NCBI GenBank assembly: GCA_024229515.1
Contig: JAAESI010000264.1
Coordinates: forward strand, 1 to 64,000
Direction of reading: 5' to 3'
Length of the DNA: 64,000 nucleotides
From: Pseudomonadota bacterium
Lineage (GTDB): Bacteria; Myxococcota_A; UBA796; UBA9615
Shown: positions 52,139 to 62,725 of the stretch, piece by piece
Numbering within the stretch: the stretch's first letter is position 1
Layout: the number at the start of each line of letters is the position of its first letter
Notes under the pieces: generated by a model
The model's input: the letters and a program-made list of their open reading frames with translations, nothing else
The model's database searches: none
Told to the model about the DNA's origin: nothing
Position numbers and translations under genes: made by a program

Positions 52139-53775
52139 TTCGAGCCTTGATCGTGATCGCCATGCTGGTGCCGACGTTGGCGTCCGCGCAGGGCCGCTTC
52201 GGCGCCCAGACCGACGCCCCCGCCACCTCCGAGGGGGCCCGCAAGGCCATTCTCATCGGAATCAACGACTACCAGGACGAGTCGTTCTCCCCCCTGGCCT
52301 ACGCCCGCAACGACGCCGAGGGGCTCGGCAAGGTGCTCGCCGACAGCGCCTTCGGGGGCTTCGAATCGGTGGACCTCGTGGTGTCGGGGAACCTCGGCGC
52401 CAAGCAGATCGTGGACGCCCTCGTGACGTGGTCGCAGACCCTCGCCCCCGAGGACGAGGCGCTCATCTACTTCAGCGCCCACGGCACGCGCTTCATCGAC
52501 GAGCGCAACCGCTCGCGGGTGTTCCTCGCCGCCGCCGACACCCGCCGCGAGGACTCGGTGCACACCGGCATCGCCCTGGACGCGCTTCAGGAGCTGCTCG
52601 AATCCCTCCCCGCCCAGCGCCGCATCCTCATCATCGACGCCTGCTTCACCGGCGACGGCAAGACGAGCGAAGCGGACGCCGAGGGGGCCGCGCGGGCGAT
52701 GATCGACGCCAAGCTCCCCTTCAGCGACAAGGTCGCCGACAAGGAGGCGCGGCTGTTCGCGACCACGTACGGCCGGCCCGCCCTGGAAAGCGACACGCTC
52801 GGCCACGGCGTCTACACCGCGCACCTGATCGAGGCGCTGTCGGAGCGGTTCGACGAGGCGGACATCAACGACGACAACGTCGTCTCCGTCAGCGAAGCCC
52901 ACGACTACGCTCGCGACCGCACGATGGAGGGCACGGGCCAACTCCAGGTGCCGATGGTCTTCTACAAGATCGTCGGCAAGGAAGACCTGCTGCTGTCCGG
53001 CGATCCCAACTCCCGCGAGCGCGTGGAGATGGCGATGGTGTCGGCCTACGAGGGGCCCCAGCAGGGGCTCCGTATGTTCGTCGACGGCGAAGAGAAGGGG
53101 GTCTTCCCCCGCACCGTCCTGGTCAAGCCGGGGAGCCGCAAGGTCGAGTTCAAGAACCTCGAAGGCAAGACCATCGACAGCGGCCGCGTGATGTTCCGCA
53201 AGGAGGGCGTCTACAACGTCACCAACATCCGCGACGGCCTCAACGGCGGGCGCCACCTGCTCAGCTTCGGCTACGCCCATCAGCTCATGCGCGGCTCGCT
53301 CCAGGAGACCGACGGCCCCATCCCCGCGGCTCCCGCGTTCCGGTTCGCCTACTCGTTCCGATTCCCCAGCAAGGTGCCGCTGCTGCGCCGCCTCGGGGTG
53401 GTGGTCGATTTCGTCGCCGGCGGCATCCCCCAGCAGGACACCAACGTGCTCGGGCTGTCCCCGCCGACCGCGGTGCTCGACCTCGGCGTCGGCCCGATCA
53501 TCCGGTTCGATCTGCCGTACGTGCTGTTCTCGATCCAGCCGCGCTTCGGCGTCACCGCGTTGATGCGGAACAACGTCATCCAAGGCAGTGACTGGCTGAA
53601 CTGGCTGTTCGGGACGATCGGCTCGAACTTCGCCGTCGGCTTCCGCCCGGTGAACCGATTCAGCGTGCAGTTCCAGTACATGATCGGCGGCTACAACGTC
53701 GGCCTGCAGGGCGGCGGCGAGGCCAAGGTCGAGCTCCTGCACCGCTTCGGCGGCGCCGTCGAGGTCGGCTTCTGA
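52135..53775 (+). CDS. Secreted caspase-like peptidase with PEGA and barrel-like C-terminus
   Basis: A 546-residue protein with signal peptide (MIRALIVIAMLVPTLASA). A caspase (C14) domain covers about residues 35-275: KAILIGINDYQD, catalytic His116 in YFSAHGTRF and catalytic Cys170 in LIIDACFTGDG, then TTYGRPALES and HGVYTAHLIEAL. A PEGA-like domain follows (LRMFVDGEEKGVFPRTVLVKPG). The last 170 residues are amphipathic strands (FRFAYSFRFPSK, RFSVQFQYMIGGYNVG) ending in Phe, VGF, typical of outer-membrane barrels. The caspase may therefore be displayed on the outer membrane. It is the third gene of an ECF operon. Confidence 0.87.
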   Translation: MIRALIVIAMLVPTLASAQGRFGAQTDAPATSEGARKAILIGINDYQDESFSPLAYARNDAEGLGKVLADSAFGGFESVDLVVSGNLGAKQIVDALVTWSQTLAPEDEALIYFSAHGTRFIDERNRSRVFLAAADTRREDSVHTGIALDALQELLESLPAQRRILIIDACFTGDGKTSEADAEGAARAMIDAKLPFSDKVADKEARLFATTYGRPALESDTLGHGVYTAHLIEALSERFDEADINDDNVVSVSEAHDYARDRTMEGTGQLQVPMVFYKIVGKEDLLLSGDPNSRERVEMAMVSAYEGPQQGLRMFVDGEEKGVFPRTVLVKPGSRKVEFKNLEGKTIDSGRVMFRKEGVYNVTNIRDGLNGGRHLLSFGYAHQLMRGSLQETDGPIPAAPAFRFAYSFRFPSKVPLLRRLGVVVDFVAGGIPQQDTNVLGLSPPTAVLDLGVGPIIRFDLPYVLFSIQPRFGVTALMRNNVIQGSDWLNWLFGTIGSNFAVGFRPVNRFSVQFQYMIGGYNVGLQGGGEAKVELLHRFGGAVEVGF

Positions 53776-53824
53776 TCAGGGATCAGGGATCAGGGTTGCT
53801 CACCTGACGCCTGACGCCTGACCC
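53774..53824 (+). repeat. Heptamer repeats GATCAGG x3 and CTGACGC x2
   Basis: GATCAGG is repeated three times (53774-53794), then CTGACGC twice and the variant CTGACCC (53804-53824), in the gap between the convergent caspase and phosphofructokinase genes. The first unit includes the caspase stop. CTGACCCCT is the reverse complement of the AGGGGTCAG word at 34731-34758, so the two sites belong to one repeat class. Confidence 0.75.
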
Positions 53825-53825
53825 C

Positions 53826-55079
53826 TCACAGATCCATCCGGGTTTCCATGAACCGCGCCAGCCGGTGGAAGTCGCTCCCCCGCTCGATCAGCCGCACCCC
53901 CGTCACCAGCGTCTCAGGATCCACCAGGTCCTTGAACGGCACGTACTCCAGGTCCAGCTGCCCGCTGCAGCTGACCATGTGGCCGTCCAGCCCCTCTTCG
54001 ACCAACGCCCGGTAGGCGCCGACGCCCAGCTGGCTTCCCAGCAGCACGTCGAACGCGTGGGGCTGCGCGCACCGCGACTCGTAGCCCAGCTGGACCGGCT
54101 TGATCTTCCGCTCGCGGCCGATGCGGGCGAGGTACCGCGCCTCCACCGCGCCCTTGACGATGTAGCCCAGGTCCAACTTGCCCAGCGAGATGTGCCCGTG
54201 CTCGTCGCGGCCCACGTCCTTCAGCATCTCGGGGGGCAGGTACTCGGCCAGCCCCTCGGCCAGCACGACCGTGCCGTACTGCTTTCGGTCGCGGGTCTCC
54301 CGCACGACGATGTGGTCCACGATCTTGTCCGCGAGGGCGTCCAGATCGAGCGTGCCGTCCTCGGTCAGCAGCCCGTCCTCGAGGTCCTCGACGCCGACCA
54401 CGAGGTTCGCCTCGCCCGCCACCGCCACGCCGTAGCTCAGCCAGCCCGCCTTGCGCCCCATCGTCTCGACGATGAACCACGTCCGCGTCGCCATCGCGTC
54501 GGCCCGCAGGTTCAGCAGCTCCTTGGCCATGAAGTCGACGGCGGTGAAGAAGCCGAAGGTGAAGTCGATGCCCCGGTAGTCGTTGTCGATGGTCTTGGGG
54601 AGGTGGACGATCTTGAACCGCCGCGCCTCCTTCGGGAGCCGCTGCTGGAACTCGTAGAGGAAGTTCGCCGTCTTGAGCGTGTCGTCGCCGCCGATGCTGA
54701 CGAGCGCGTCGACCCCGAGGTCCGTCAGGCCCGCCCACACCTTCCGCAGCCGCGCGGTCTTGACCGGGTCGTCCAGGTCCTTGGGCCCCCGGATCCCCTT
54801 GCCGGGATTGTCGCGGGCGGTGCCGATGACGACCCCCCGGTCGTTCCGCATGCCCGTCACGTCGCGCTCGGTGAAGGTCCGATAGTGCAGGTCCCGCATC
54901 AGCGGACGCGCCTCCGCGTCGTACAGCACGAGGTTGCTGTAGCCGCCGAGGATGCCCAGGGCCTGGCGCCCCGAATCGATGAAGGAGACCGCCGCCGAAG
55001 AGATGACGGCGTTGGCCGCGGGAGCCGGCCCGCCGCTGAAGAGAATCGCAACCCGTCGAATCGTCATGGGGTCCGTCAT
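53826..55079 (-). CDS. pfp: 6-phosphofructokinase, PPi-dependent type
   Basis: A 417-residue phosphofructokinase. GGDDT (residues 130-134) with PKTIDND (about 160-166) is the PPi-dependent signature; ATP enzymes have GGDGS and PGTIDND. Other family words are FSGGPAPAANAVI (the phosphoryl-donor loop, unusually with PAP), VETMGRKAGWLSYG, GYESRCAQPHAFD and SQLGVGAY. It would phosphorylate fructose 6-phosphate reversibly with pyrophosphate in glycolysis. Start at ATG 55079; ATG 55067 is an internal alternative. Confidence 0.9.
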   Translation of the reverse strand: MTDPMTIRRVAILFSGGPAPAANAVISSAAVSFIDSGRQALGILGGYSNLVLYDAEARPLMRDLHYRTFTERDVTGMRNDRGVVIGTARDNPGKGIRGPKDLDDPVKTARLRKVWAGLTDLGVDALVSIGGDDTLKTANFLYEFQQRLPKEARRFKIVHLPKTIDNDYRGIDFTFGFFTAVDFMAKELLNLRADAMATRTWFIVETMGRKAGWLSYGVAVAGEANLVVGVEDLEDGLLTEDGTLDLDALADKIVDHIVVRETRDRKQYGTVVLAEGLAEYLPPEMLKDVGRDEHGHISLGKLDLGYIVKGAVEARYLARIGRERKIKPVQLGYESRCAQPHAFDVLLGSQLGVGAYRALVEEGLDGHMVSCSGQLDLEYVPFKDLVDPETLVTGVRLIERGSDFHRLARFMETRMDL

Positions 55080-55102
55080 AACACGGACCAACGATTCGTG
55101 AC

Positions 55103-56845
55103 TCAGTCCTGAGTCACGAAGTAGAAGGAGCCCCGCCAGAGGATCTGCGAGGTGCCGAAGCCGGCGTTGACGAACTCGGAGCCGGGCACATCGAACCGGG
55201 TCTGCCGGTACGCGTTCTGCAGCAGCATCGCCGGCCCCTCGGTGAAGAACCCCAGCTGGCTGGGGGTGTACGTGTAGAGCCCATCGTCCCAGGGGTACAG
55301 CATCATGATCGGCACGCCCGCGTCCTGCGCCGGACCGAGCAGGTACAGGTACATGTCGGCCAGATCGTAGGTCCCCGCGGGGTCCCAGCTGACCTCCAGC
55401 GGCTCGGCCAGGTCGTGCTGCAGATCGCAGTACTCGGGGCCGTGCTGCAGGTACACGCGGGGCAGCGTGATCAGCACCTCGGGGATCTCCCAGGGGGGCA
55501 GGTCGGCGATGCCGAGGGTGCCCCCGGGGGTGTGCAGGTCGTAGCTCGTGCCGACGACGTAGTCGGGGATGTCGAGCCCCTCCGCGCGGTAGTTCACCCG
55601 GCCGGTGTACGGGTGGACGTAGCGCTCCAGGGTGACCGTGTTCTCGTCGCTGACGAACTCCACGTAGGGACCCGCGTCGAACGTCTTGGAGGCGGGGCAG
55701 TCCGTCGCGCCGCCGGTCATCGTGAAGCCGGTGCCGGGGGTGTCGAAGTGCGGGGGCACGCTCAGGCTCGACATCGCCCCCGAGCTCGGACACGGGAAGT
55801 CGTTGGGCTCGTAGAAGACCGCCGAGGCGTAGACGTTGGTGTTGAAGTCGCAGGCCTCGGCGTCGTGGCTGCGGGAGATGCCGAACGACAGGGAGACCCG
55901 CGCCCGCAGGGGGTCGGCGGCGACCGGGTGCACGTCGAAGCCGTCCAGGAGGATGCGCGTCTCGGTTCCCTGGGGGGTGGCGGTTCGCACCTCGACGTCC
56001 CGCAACCCGACCAGGGCGTTGTTGCCAATGCGGATGGTCGCGATCAGCCGCTCGGCGTTGCTCACCTCGACGGACTCGACGACCACCCCGGTGCCCATGT
56101 CCAGCTCGGTCACGTTGTCCTGGAAGCTGGCGTCCTCGGCGTAGACCCGAACCTGGAGCGTCTGCCCCTGGTCGGCTTCGGCCGGCTCGATGGACATCTG
56201 GTTGGCGTCGCGGTCGATGAAGAAGCCCGACTTGAGCGTGTAGACCTCCAGCCCCGGGTTGTAGACGGCGACGTCGACGGGGCCCGGCTGGCTGCGGTGG
56301 GGCACGTGCACGGTCACGTTGATGCGGGAGGAGCTCAGGACCTCCACGTCTTCGATGTCCACGCGAGGCCCGAAGCTGACGATGGTGTGGCCCGGCTGGA
56401 AGGCGGTGGACCAGCCCGTGATCTCCACCTCGGTGGTGTCGCCGAGGGCGGCGCGGGCGGGGCTGAGCGCGATGCTCCCGGCCTCCACGTAGAAGCCGTC
56501 GCGCAGCAAGACCTCGCGATCGTTCCAGGTGACGTGCACGTCCCGAGCCCCCGGGATGGCGCTGTCCGTGACGAGCACCTGGGCGGTCAGGTGGAAGCTC
56601 GAATCGACGATCAAAGCGCCGACCTGGACCCCGTCCCCGAAGTCCACATCGACCTCTCCGGGGCGCCAATCGGTGTTGGATCCGCGGATGGAGATCGCCC
56701 GGGGCACCCCCGCTGAGGCGCTGTTGGGGACCAGTTCGGCCGACGCTGGCCCTGCCGGAATCGGGTCTGTTACCTCCGCGAACGGCGTGCAGCCATAAAG
56801 TAAGGCAGCAAGGAAGCCGATGAGGGTTGGGACAGTTCGGGTCAA
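55103..56845 (-). CDS. Lipoprotein with IPT/TIG repeats
   Basis: A 580-residue lipoprotein, TTG start, signal PTLIGFLAALLYGC. About four IPT/TIG-like units lie between residues 35 and 310 (AELVPNSASAGVPRAISIRGSN, IALSPARAALGDTTEVEITG, MSIEPAEADQGQTLQVRVYAED), each opening with the characteristic P-x-x-A/G-x-x-G pattern. The C-terminal 270 residues hold Cys pairs and aromatic residues and match nothing I can name. A surface adhesion or scaffold role is likely. It is separated from the divergent pseudokinase gene by 57 bases. Confidence 0.82.
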   Translation of the reverse strand: MTRTVPTLIGFLAALLYGCTPFAEVTDPIPAGPASAELVPNSASAGVPRAISIRGSNTDWRPGEVDVDFGDGVQVGALIVDSSFHLTAQVLVTDSAIPGARDVHVTWNDREVLLRDGFYVEAGSIALSPARAALGDTTEVEITGWSTAFQPGHTIVSFGPRVDIEDVEVLSSSRINVTVHVPHRSQPGPVDVAVYNPGLEVYTLKSGFFIDRDANQMSIEPAEADQGQTLQVRVYAEDASFQDNVTELDMGTGVVVESVEVSNAERLIATIRIGNNALVGLRDVEVRTATPQGTETRILLDGFDVHPVAADPLRARVSLSFGISRSHDAEACDFNTNVYASAVFYEPNDFPCPSSGAMSSLSVPPHFDTPGTGFTMTGGATDCPASKTFDAGPYVEFVSDENTVTLERYVHPYTGRVNYRAEGLDIPDYVVGTSYDLHTPGGTLGIADLPPWEIPEVLITLPRVYLQHGPEYCDLQHDLAEPLEVSWDPAGTYDLADMYLYLLGPAQDAGVPIMMLYPWDDGLYTYTPSQLGFFTEGPAMLLQNAYRQTRFDVPGSEFVNAGFGTSQILWRGSFYFVTQD

Positions 56846-56902
56846 TTGGTGGAGCCGCTTTCCGTAGCCTTACCTTAGATAGCCAGGAGGGGAGCCGAAA
56901 CC

Positions 56903-58742
56903 TTGGCGTTTGACGACTACGAGATCGTGGGGACGATCGGCAGAGACAGCGAGGGTCTCTGGTTGGGGTGGCGAGAGCTGCCCATCAGCGCGCGCGGCCA
57001 CTACGCGATCCACCACGTGGACGTGCTGTTGGCCCGTGATCCGGCGTTCCAGGCTCGCCTCCTGAAGGAAGCCGCGTTGGGCGGCCAGGTCGATCATCCA
57101 GCCCTGGTGAGGGTGCACGAGGTGATCTTCGAACGGGAGCAGGCCGCGGTGGTGACCGATTACGTTGATGGACACAGCCTGGAAGAGATCCTGGACCGCC
57201 GCGCCGCCGGCGAGGAGTACTTCCCCCCCCGAGGTGACGCTCGAGCTCATCGCCCACCTGTTGGAGGCCGCGGACCACATCCATGGTCTGGAGACTCCGG
57301 AGGGGGCGCCCGGTTACCACGGACGCATCGTCGCCTCGAAGATCCTGCTGACCGCCGACGGGGGCATGAAGCTCGTCGGCTTCGGCCGCGCCTCCGGCCG
57401 CCCCGAGCGCCGCTCCCGCGAGCGGCTCAGTCCCAAGGCCGACCAGTTCGCCATCGGCCTGGTGTTCCTGGACCTGCTCCTGGGCCGTCGGGTCTCCCTC
57501 GACGAGTCGCTGCAGCCGTCGATGGGGCGCTGGTCCCGCACGCTGGACGAAGCGGTGCGGAGCCTGCCCATGGCGCACCCCGCGCTGCCGGTGCTGCTGC
57601 GCCTGCTCGCTCCCCTGGCGGACGACCGCTTCGAATCGTGTGACCTCGCCGCGGCCGAGCTCCGACGCTTGCGCAGCGCCCACCCCGAAGGCCCCGTCCT
57701 GGCCGGCTTCGCCGCCGCCGAGGTCGCCGCGGTGTGGCGGGACGACTGCAACGAGACCGAACTGGAGCCCGGCGTCAACGCCGCCGAGAACCCCAGCGAG
57801 TGGCTCGAGGACCTGCCCAGAGGCCAGGAGGAAGACCTCATCCTGACCATCGGCGAAGGGCCGCTGTTCACGTCCGAGACGGTGCCGTTCGCGCACGACT
57901 TCATGCCTCGCGCGGCCTGGTTCTACGTCGCTGAAGACACGCCCATGGCGATGCCCGTGCCGCCTCGGCCGATGCCCCGCTCCACGACGTTGGATGCAGC
58001 GATGGACACGGCCGGGTACTGCTCGAACCCGTTCATGGAGGCGAGCAAGACCCCGGTCTACACCCCCACCGTGCTGCCTCCCACGCCGGTGCTCGCCGCG
58101 GCCCCACCGCCGCCGCCGGCCCCCCACGCCATGCGGGTCGACGGGATGATGGCGTCGGCCAACCCCATGGACACCGCCGGCACGCTCCCGTTCGCGGCGA
58201 CCTACGCGGCTCAGTCGGGGACGTTCACGCGCAGCGTGCCCGCCTGGGTGCTCTCCAGCGAAACCGCCCCGATCCCGGTCCAGAACGACCCCGAGGCGAC
58301 GCAGCAGTTCGCACCCGCGGAGGCGACGCATCCCTACGGAAACCGGGTGATGGACATTCCGGTCTCGATCCCCGGCCAGGCGGTGAAGCGCCGACGGAAG
58401 CGGAAGCGCAGGCGCGGCGGCCGCTCAGGTGCGCGCCGTCGTCAGCCGGCCGGCTCGGGCTGGACCCTCAAGAGTCAGATCCCCCGCAACGGCCGCCGCC
58501 GCCAAGGCGAGCTCAGCGCCAGCGGCATCGTGCGCACCTGGCAGCTCCAGGGCTGGCTGGACCGCAGCAACGTGCTCAAGGGGCTGTTGATCGGGGTCGC
58601 GATCCTCGTCCTGCTGTTCACCGTCGAGATGTTCAAGCGTCAGTGGGTGGATGCCCCCGCGGCCGAGCGCGCGGCGCAGCAGGCGGGAGCCGACGTGCAC
58701 CCCGATCTCGCGCCTGCCGGAGACCCCCTCCTCGATCACTGA
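56903..58742 (+). CDS. Membrane pseudokinase, frameshift at C8
   Basis: About 613 codons. TTG 56903 is preceded by AGGAGGGGAG. The first part (FDDYEIVGTIGRDSEGLWLGW) runs to EEYFPP, where a C8 tract (57223-57230) breaks the frame; the rest resumes with EVTLELIAHLLEAADHIHG. The kinase motifs are degenerate: YAIHHV where VAIK should be, YHGRIVASKILL in place of HRDxKxxN, and KLVGFG in place of DFG. A Pro-rich linker (about residues 350-510) and a basic patch (KRRRKRKRRRGGRSG) lead to a membrane helix (LKGLLIGVAILVLLFTVEMF). It is probably a binding scaffold. It precedes typA by 7 bases. Confidence 0.8.
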
Positions 58743-58749
58743 TTGACAG

Positions 58750-60591
<1,842 letters not shown>

Positions 60592-60603
60592 GGTTCGAGC
60601 CCC

Positions 60604-61419
60604 GTGCGGCTGCTTCTGCCTCTCATCCTCGCGATCACGTTGAGTGCCGGCCCGGCCTGGGCCTCGGCGGAGCTGCCGGCGCCTGAACCCGCGCCGGAGC
60701 CAGCCCCCACCAAGAAGGTCGACGACCTGGGGCGCGAGTACCCCAACCCCGAGTTGCTCAAGCGCAGCCGCACCTGGAGCGGCCTCGGCATCGGCTTCAC
60801 GGCGGCCGGAAGCGGCATGCTGGTGACGGGTCTGTTCCTCGGTTCGGGCTACGCCCGGGGGGAGCTGACGCCGCCTACGATCGGGAACCTGAACACCACC
60901 CAGAGCGCGCTGGTGCCGACCTTGACGCTGTTCGGCGCGGGGGTCGTGTTCGCGTTCGTGGGCATCCCCACGGTGTCCGCCGGGCTGTACATGAACAAGC
61001 AGCTGCGGCGCACGATCAAGGGAGCGGAGAAGATCCCGCGGACGGTCGGCAACGAGGCTCGGTACTGGAACGCCTACATCGGGAAGATGTTCGCCCAGAC
61101 GCTGATGGTCGGGGGCGGCGGGTCGATCCTGCTGGGCACCCTGGGCATGGTCGCGGTGGGAGCGCTGGTCGCGACCGACCGCTACGACCCGCTGTACTGG
61201 CTGATCCCCGCGGGCATGTTCGTCGGCGGCGGCACCATGCTGGGCAGCGGGCTGGCCCTGAACAAGAAGAGCAAAGAGCGCATGGAGGCGGTGTTCGACG
61301 AGGTCGATCCGATGCGGCAGAAGCAAGCGTCGGTGTACTCGTTGGGGCCGCGGATTTCGGTGACGCGCCACGGCCGGGACGAGGTTCGCACGTCGTTCGG
61401 CTGGACCTTCGCGTTCTGA
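60604..61419 (+). CDS. Signal-bearing membrane protein of unknown function
   Basis: A 271-residue protein with signal peptide (LLLPLILAITLSAGPAWA), a Pro/Glu linker (APEPAPEPAPTKK) and about four hydrophobic segments (GIGFTAAGSGMLVTGLFLG, LTLFGAGVVFAFVGIPTVSAG, SILLGTLGMVAVGALVA, LIPAGMFVGGGTMLGSGLAL). It ends in a beta-like strand with terminal Phe. No family recognised. It lies 12 bases after typA. Confidence 0.75.
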   Translation: MRLLLPLILAITLSAGPAWASAELPAPEPAPEPAPTKKVDDLGREYPNPELLKRSRTWSGLGIGFTAAGSGMLVTGLFLGSGYARGELTPPTIGNLNTTQSALVPTLTLFGAGVVFAFVGIPTVSAGLYMNKQLRRTIKGAEKIPRTVGNEARYWNAYIGKMFAQTLMVGGGGSILLGTLGMVAVGALVATDRYDPLYWLIPAGMFVGGGTMLGSGLALNKKSKERMEAVFDEVDPMRQKQASVYSLGPRISVTRHGRDEVRTSFGWTFAF

Positions 61420-61423
61420 GCTG

Positions 61424-62725
61424 ATGGGTCCGTTCCCGGCGCTCGACGCGCCCCCCGATCCCGCCCTCGGTACAGCCCTCCCGGAGCTGCTGACGGATGT
61501 GCCCGGCCCCGAAGGGGGCCGCTGGATCGACGTGCTCGCCGACCACGAGTGCCCCGCCATCACGGCTCGCCGCGCGCGCCGGGCCGAGGCGACGGGCGTC
61601 GGCCAGGACCCGGTGGTGTGGGAGCGCGCGCGGGGGTCGAACGTCTGGGACCCCGACGGCAACCGCTACGTCGACCTCACCGGCGGCTTCGGCGTGTGCA
61701 GTGCCGGCCACGGCAGCCCGTTCGTCATGGATCGGGTCAAGGCCCAGCTCGACCAGCTCGTGCACGGCCTCGGGGACGCCTTCCCGGGGCGGGTGCGGAT
61801 CGAGCTGTCCCGCGAGCTGGCGCGGCTGCTGCCCGGGGACCTGTCGCAGGTGATCTTTGCCAGCGGTGGGGCCGAAGCGGTGGACGCGGCGCTCAAGACG
61901 GCGGTGATCGCGACCGGCCGCAGCCGGATCGTGGCGTTCGAAGGCGGCTACCACGGGCTCACCCTCGGGGTGCTGCCGATGTCGCACTACCGGCCGGGCT
62001 TCCGGGCTCCGTTCGAGGGCGTGACCGGCGACTTCGTGGAGTTCCGCCCCTACGGCGAGCCGGTGACCCTGGAGGCCAGCGATCCGCCGGCGGCGGTGCT
62101 CGTCGAGGCGATCCAGGGCCGGGGCGGCGAGCGGGTCCCTCCGACCGGCTGGTTCGCGGCGCTGCGGGCCGAGTGCGACCGGGTCGGCGCGCTGCTGATC
62201 GTCGACGAGATCTTCACCGGCTTCGGCCGGACGGGGGAGCTGTTCGCGTCCGGGACCGAGCGCATGGACGGCGTCGTTCCCGACCTCGTGACGCTGGGCA
62301 AGGGCATGACGTCGGGCTTCCCCCTGTCGGCCTGCGTCGGCACCGCGGCGGTGATGGCGCGGTGGGGCCGCAGCGACGGAGAATCGCTGCACACCTCCAC
62401 GTTCCTGGGCCACCCCGTCGGCTGCGCGGCGGCGCTGGCGGTGATCGACCTGTTCGATCACCACCACCTGCTGGAGCGGGCGCGGGCGCTGGGGGAACTG
62501 ATGGGTGAGACCCTGGGCCGCCTGGGCACGGTGCGGGGCGCCGGCGCGCTGCGCGGACTCGTCATCGAAGGCGACACGATGGCGCTGTGCCGCCGACTGC
62601 TCGCCAAGGGCTACCTCGTGCTCCCGTCGGGCATGGAGGGCGAGGTCCTGGCGCTGTCGCCCGCCCTCACGATGACCGAGGTCCAGTGGATGGGTGCCGT
62701 CACCGCCATCGCGGAGTCGATGTGA
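61424..62725 (+). CDS. Class III aminotransferase (PLP)
   Basis: A 433-residue fold-type I PLP enzyme of the class III (omega) aminotransferase family. Seen: GSNVWDPDGNRYVDLTGGFGV, ASGGAEAVDAALKTA (phosphate-binding turn), GYHGLTLG, IVDEIFTGFGRTGE (Asp to the pyridine N) and the Schiff-base Lys in TLGKGMTSGFPLSA, then TSTFLGHPVGCAAA. Its amino acceptor is unknown. It is translationally coupled (GTGA) to the LuxE-like gene, so the substrate may be made by or handed to that enzyme. Confidence 0.92.
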   Translation: MGPFPALDAPPDPALGTALPELLTDVPGPEGGRWIDVLADHECPAITARRARRAEATGVGQDPVVWERARGSNVWDPDGNRYVDLTGGFGVCSAGHGSPFVMDRVKAQLDQLVHGLGDAFPGRVRIELSRELARLLPGDLSQVIFASGGAEAVDAALKTAVIATGRSRIVAFEGGYHGLTLGVLPMSHYRPGFRAPFEGVTGDFVEFRPYGEPVTLEASDPPAAVLVEAIQGRGGERVPPTGWFAALRAECDRVGALLIVDEIFTGFGRTGELFASGTERMDGVVPDLVTLGKGMTSGFPLSACVGTAAVMARWGRSDGESLHTSTFLGHPVGCAAALAVIDLFDHHHLLERARALGELMGETLGRLGTVRGAGALRGLVIEGDTMALCRRLLAKGYLVLPSGMEGEVLALSPALTMTEVQWMGAVTAIAESM

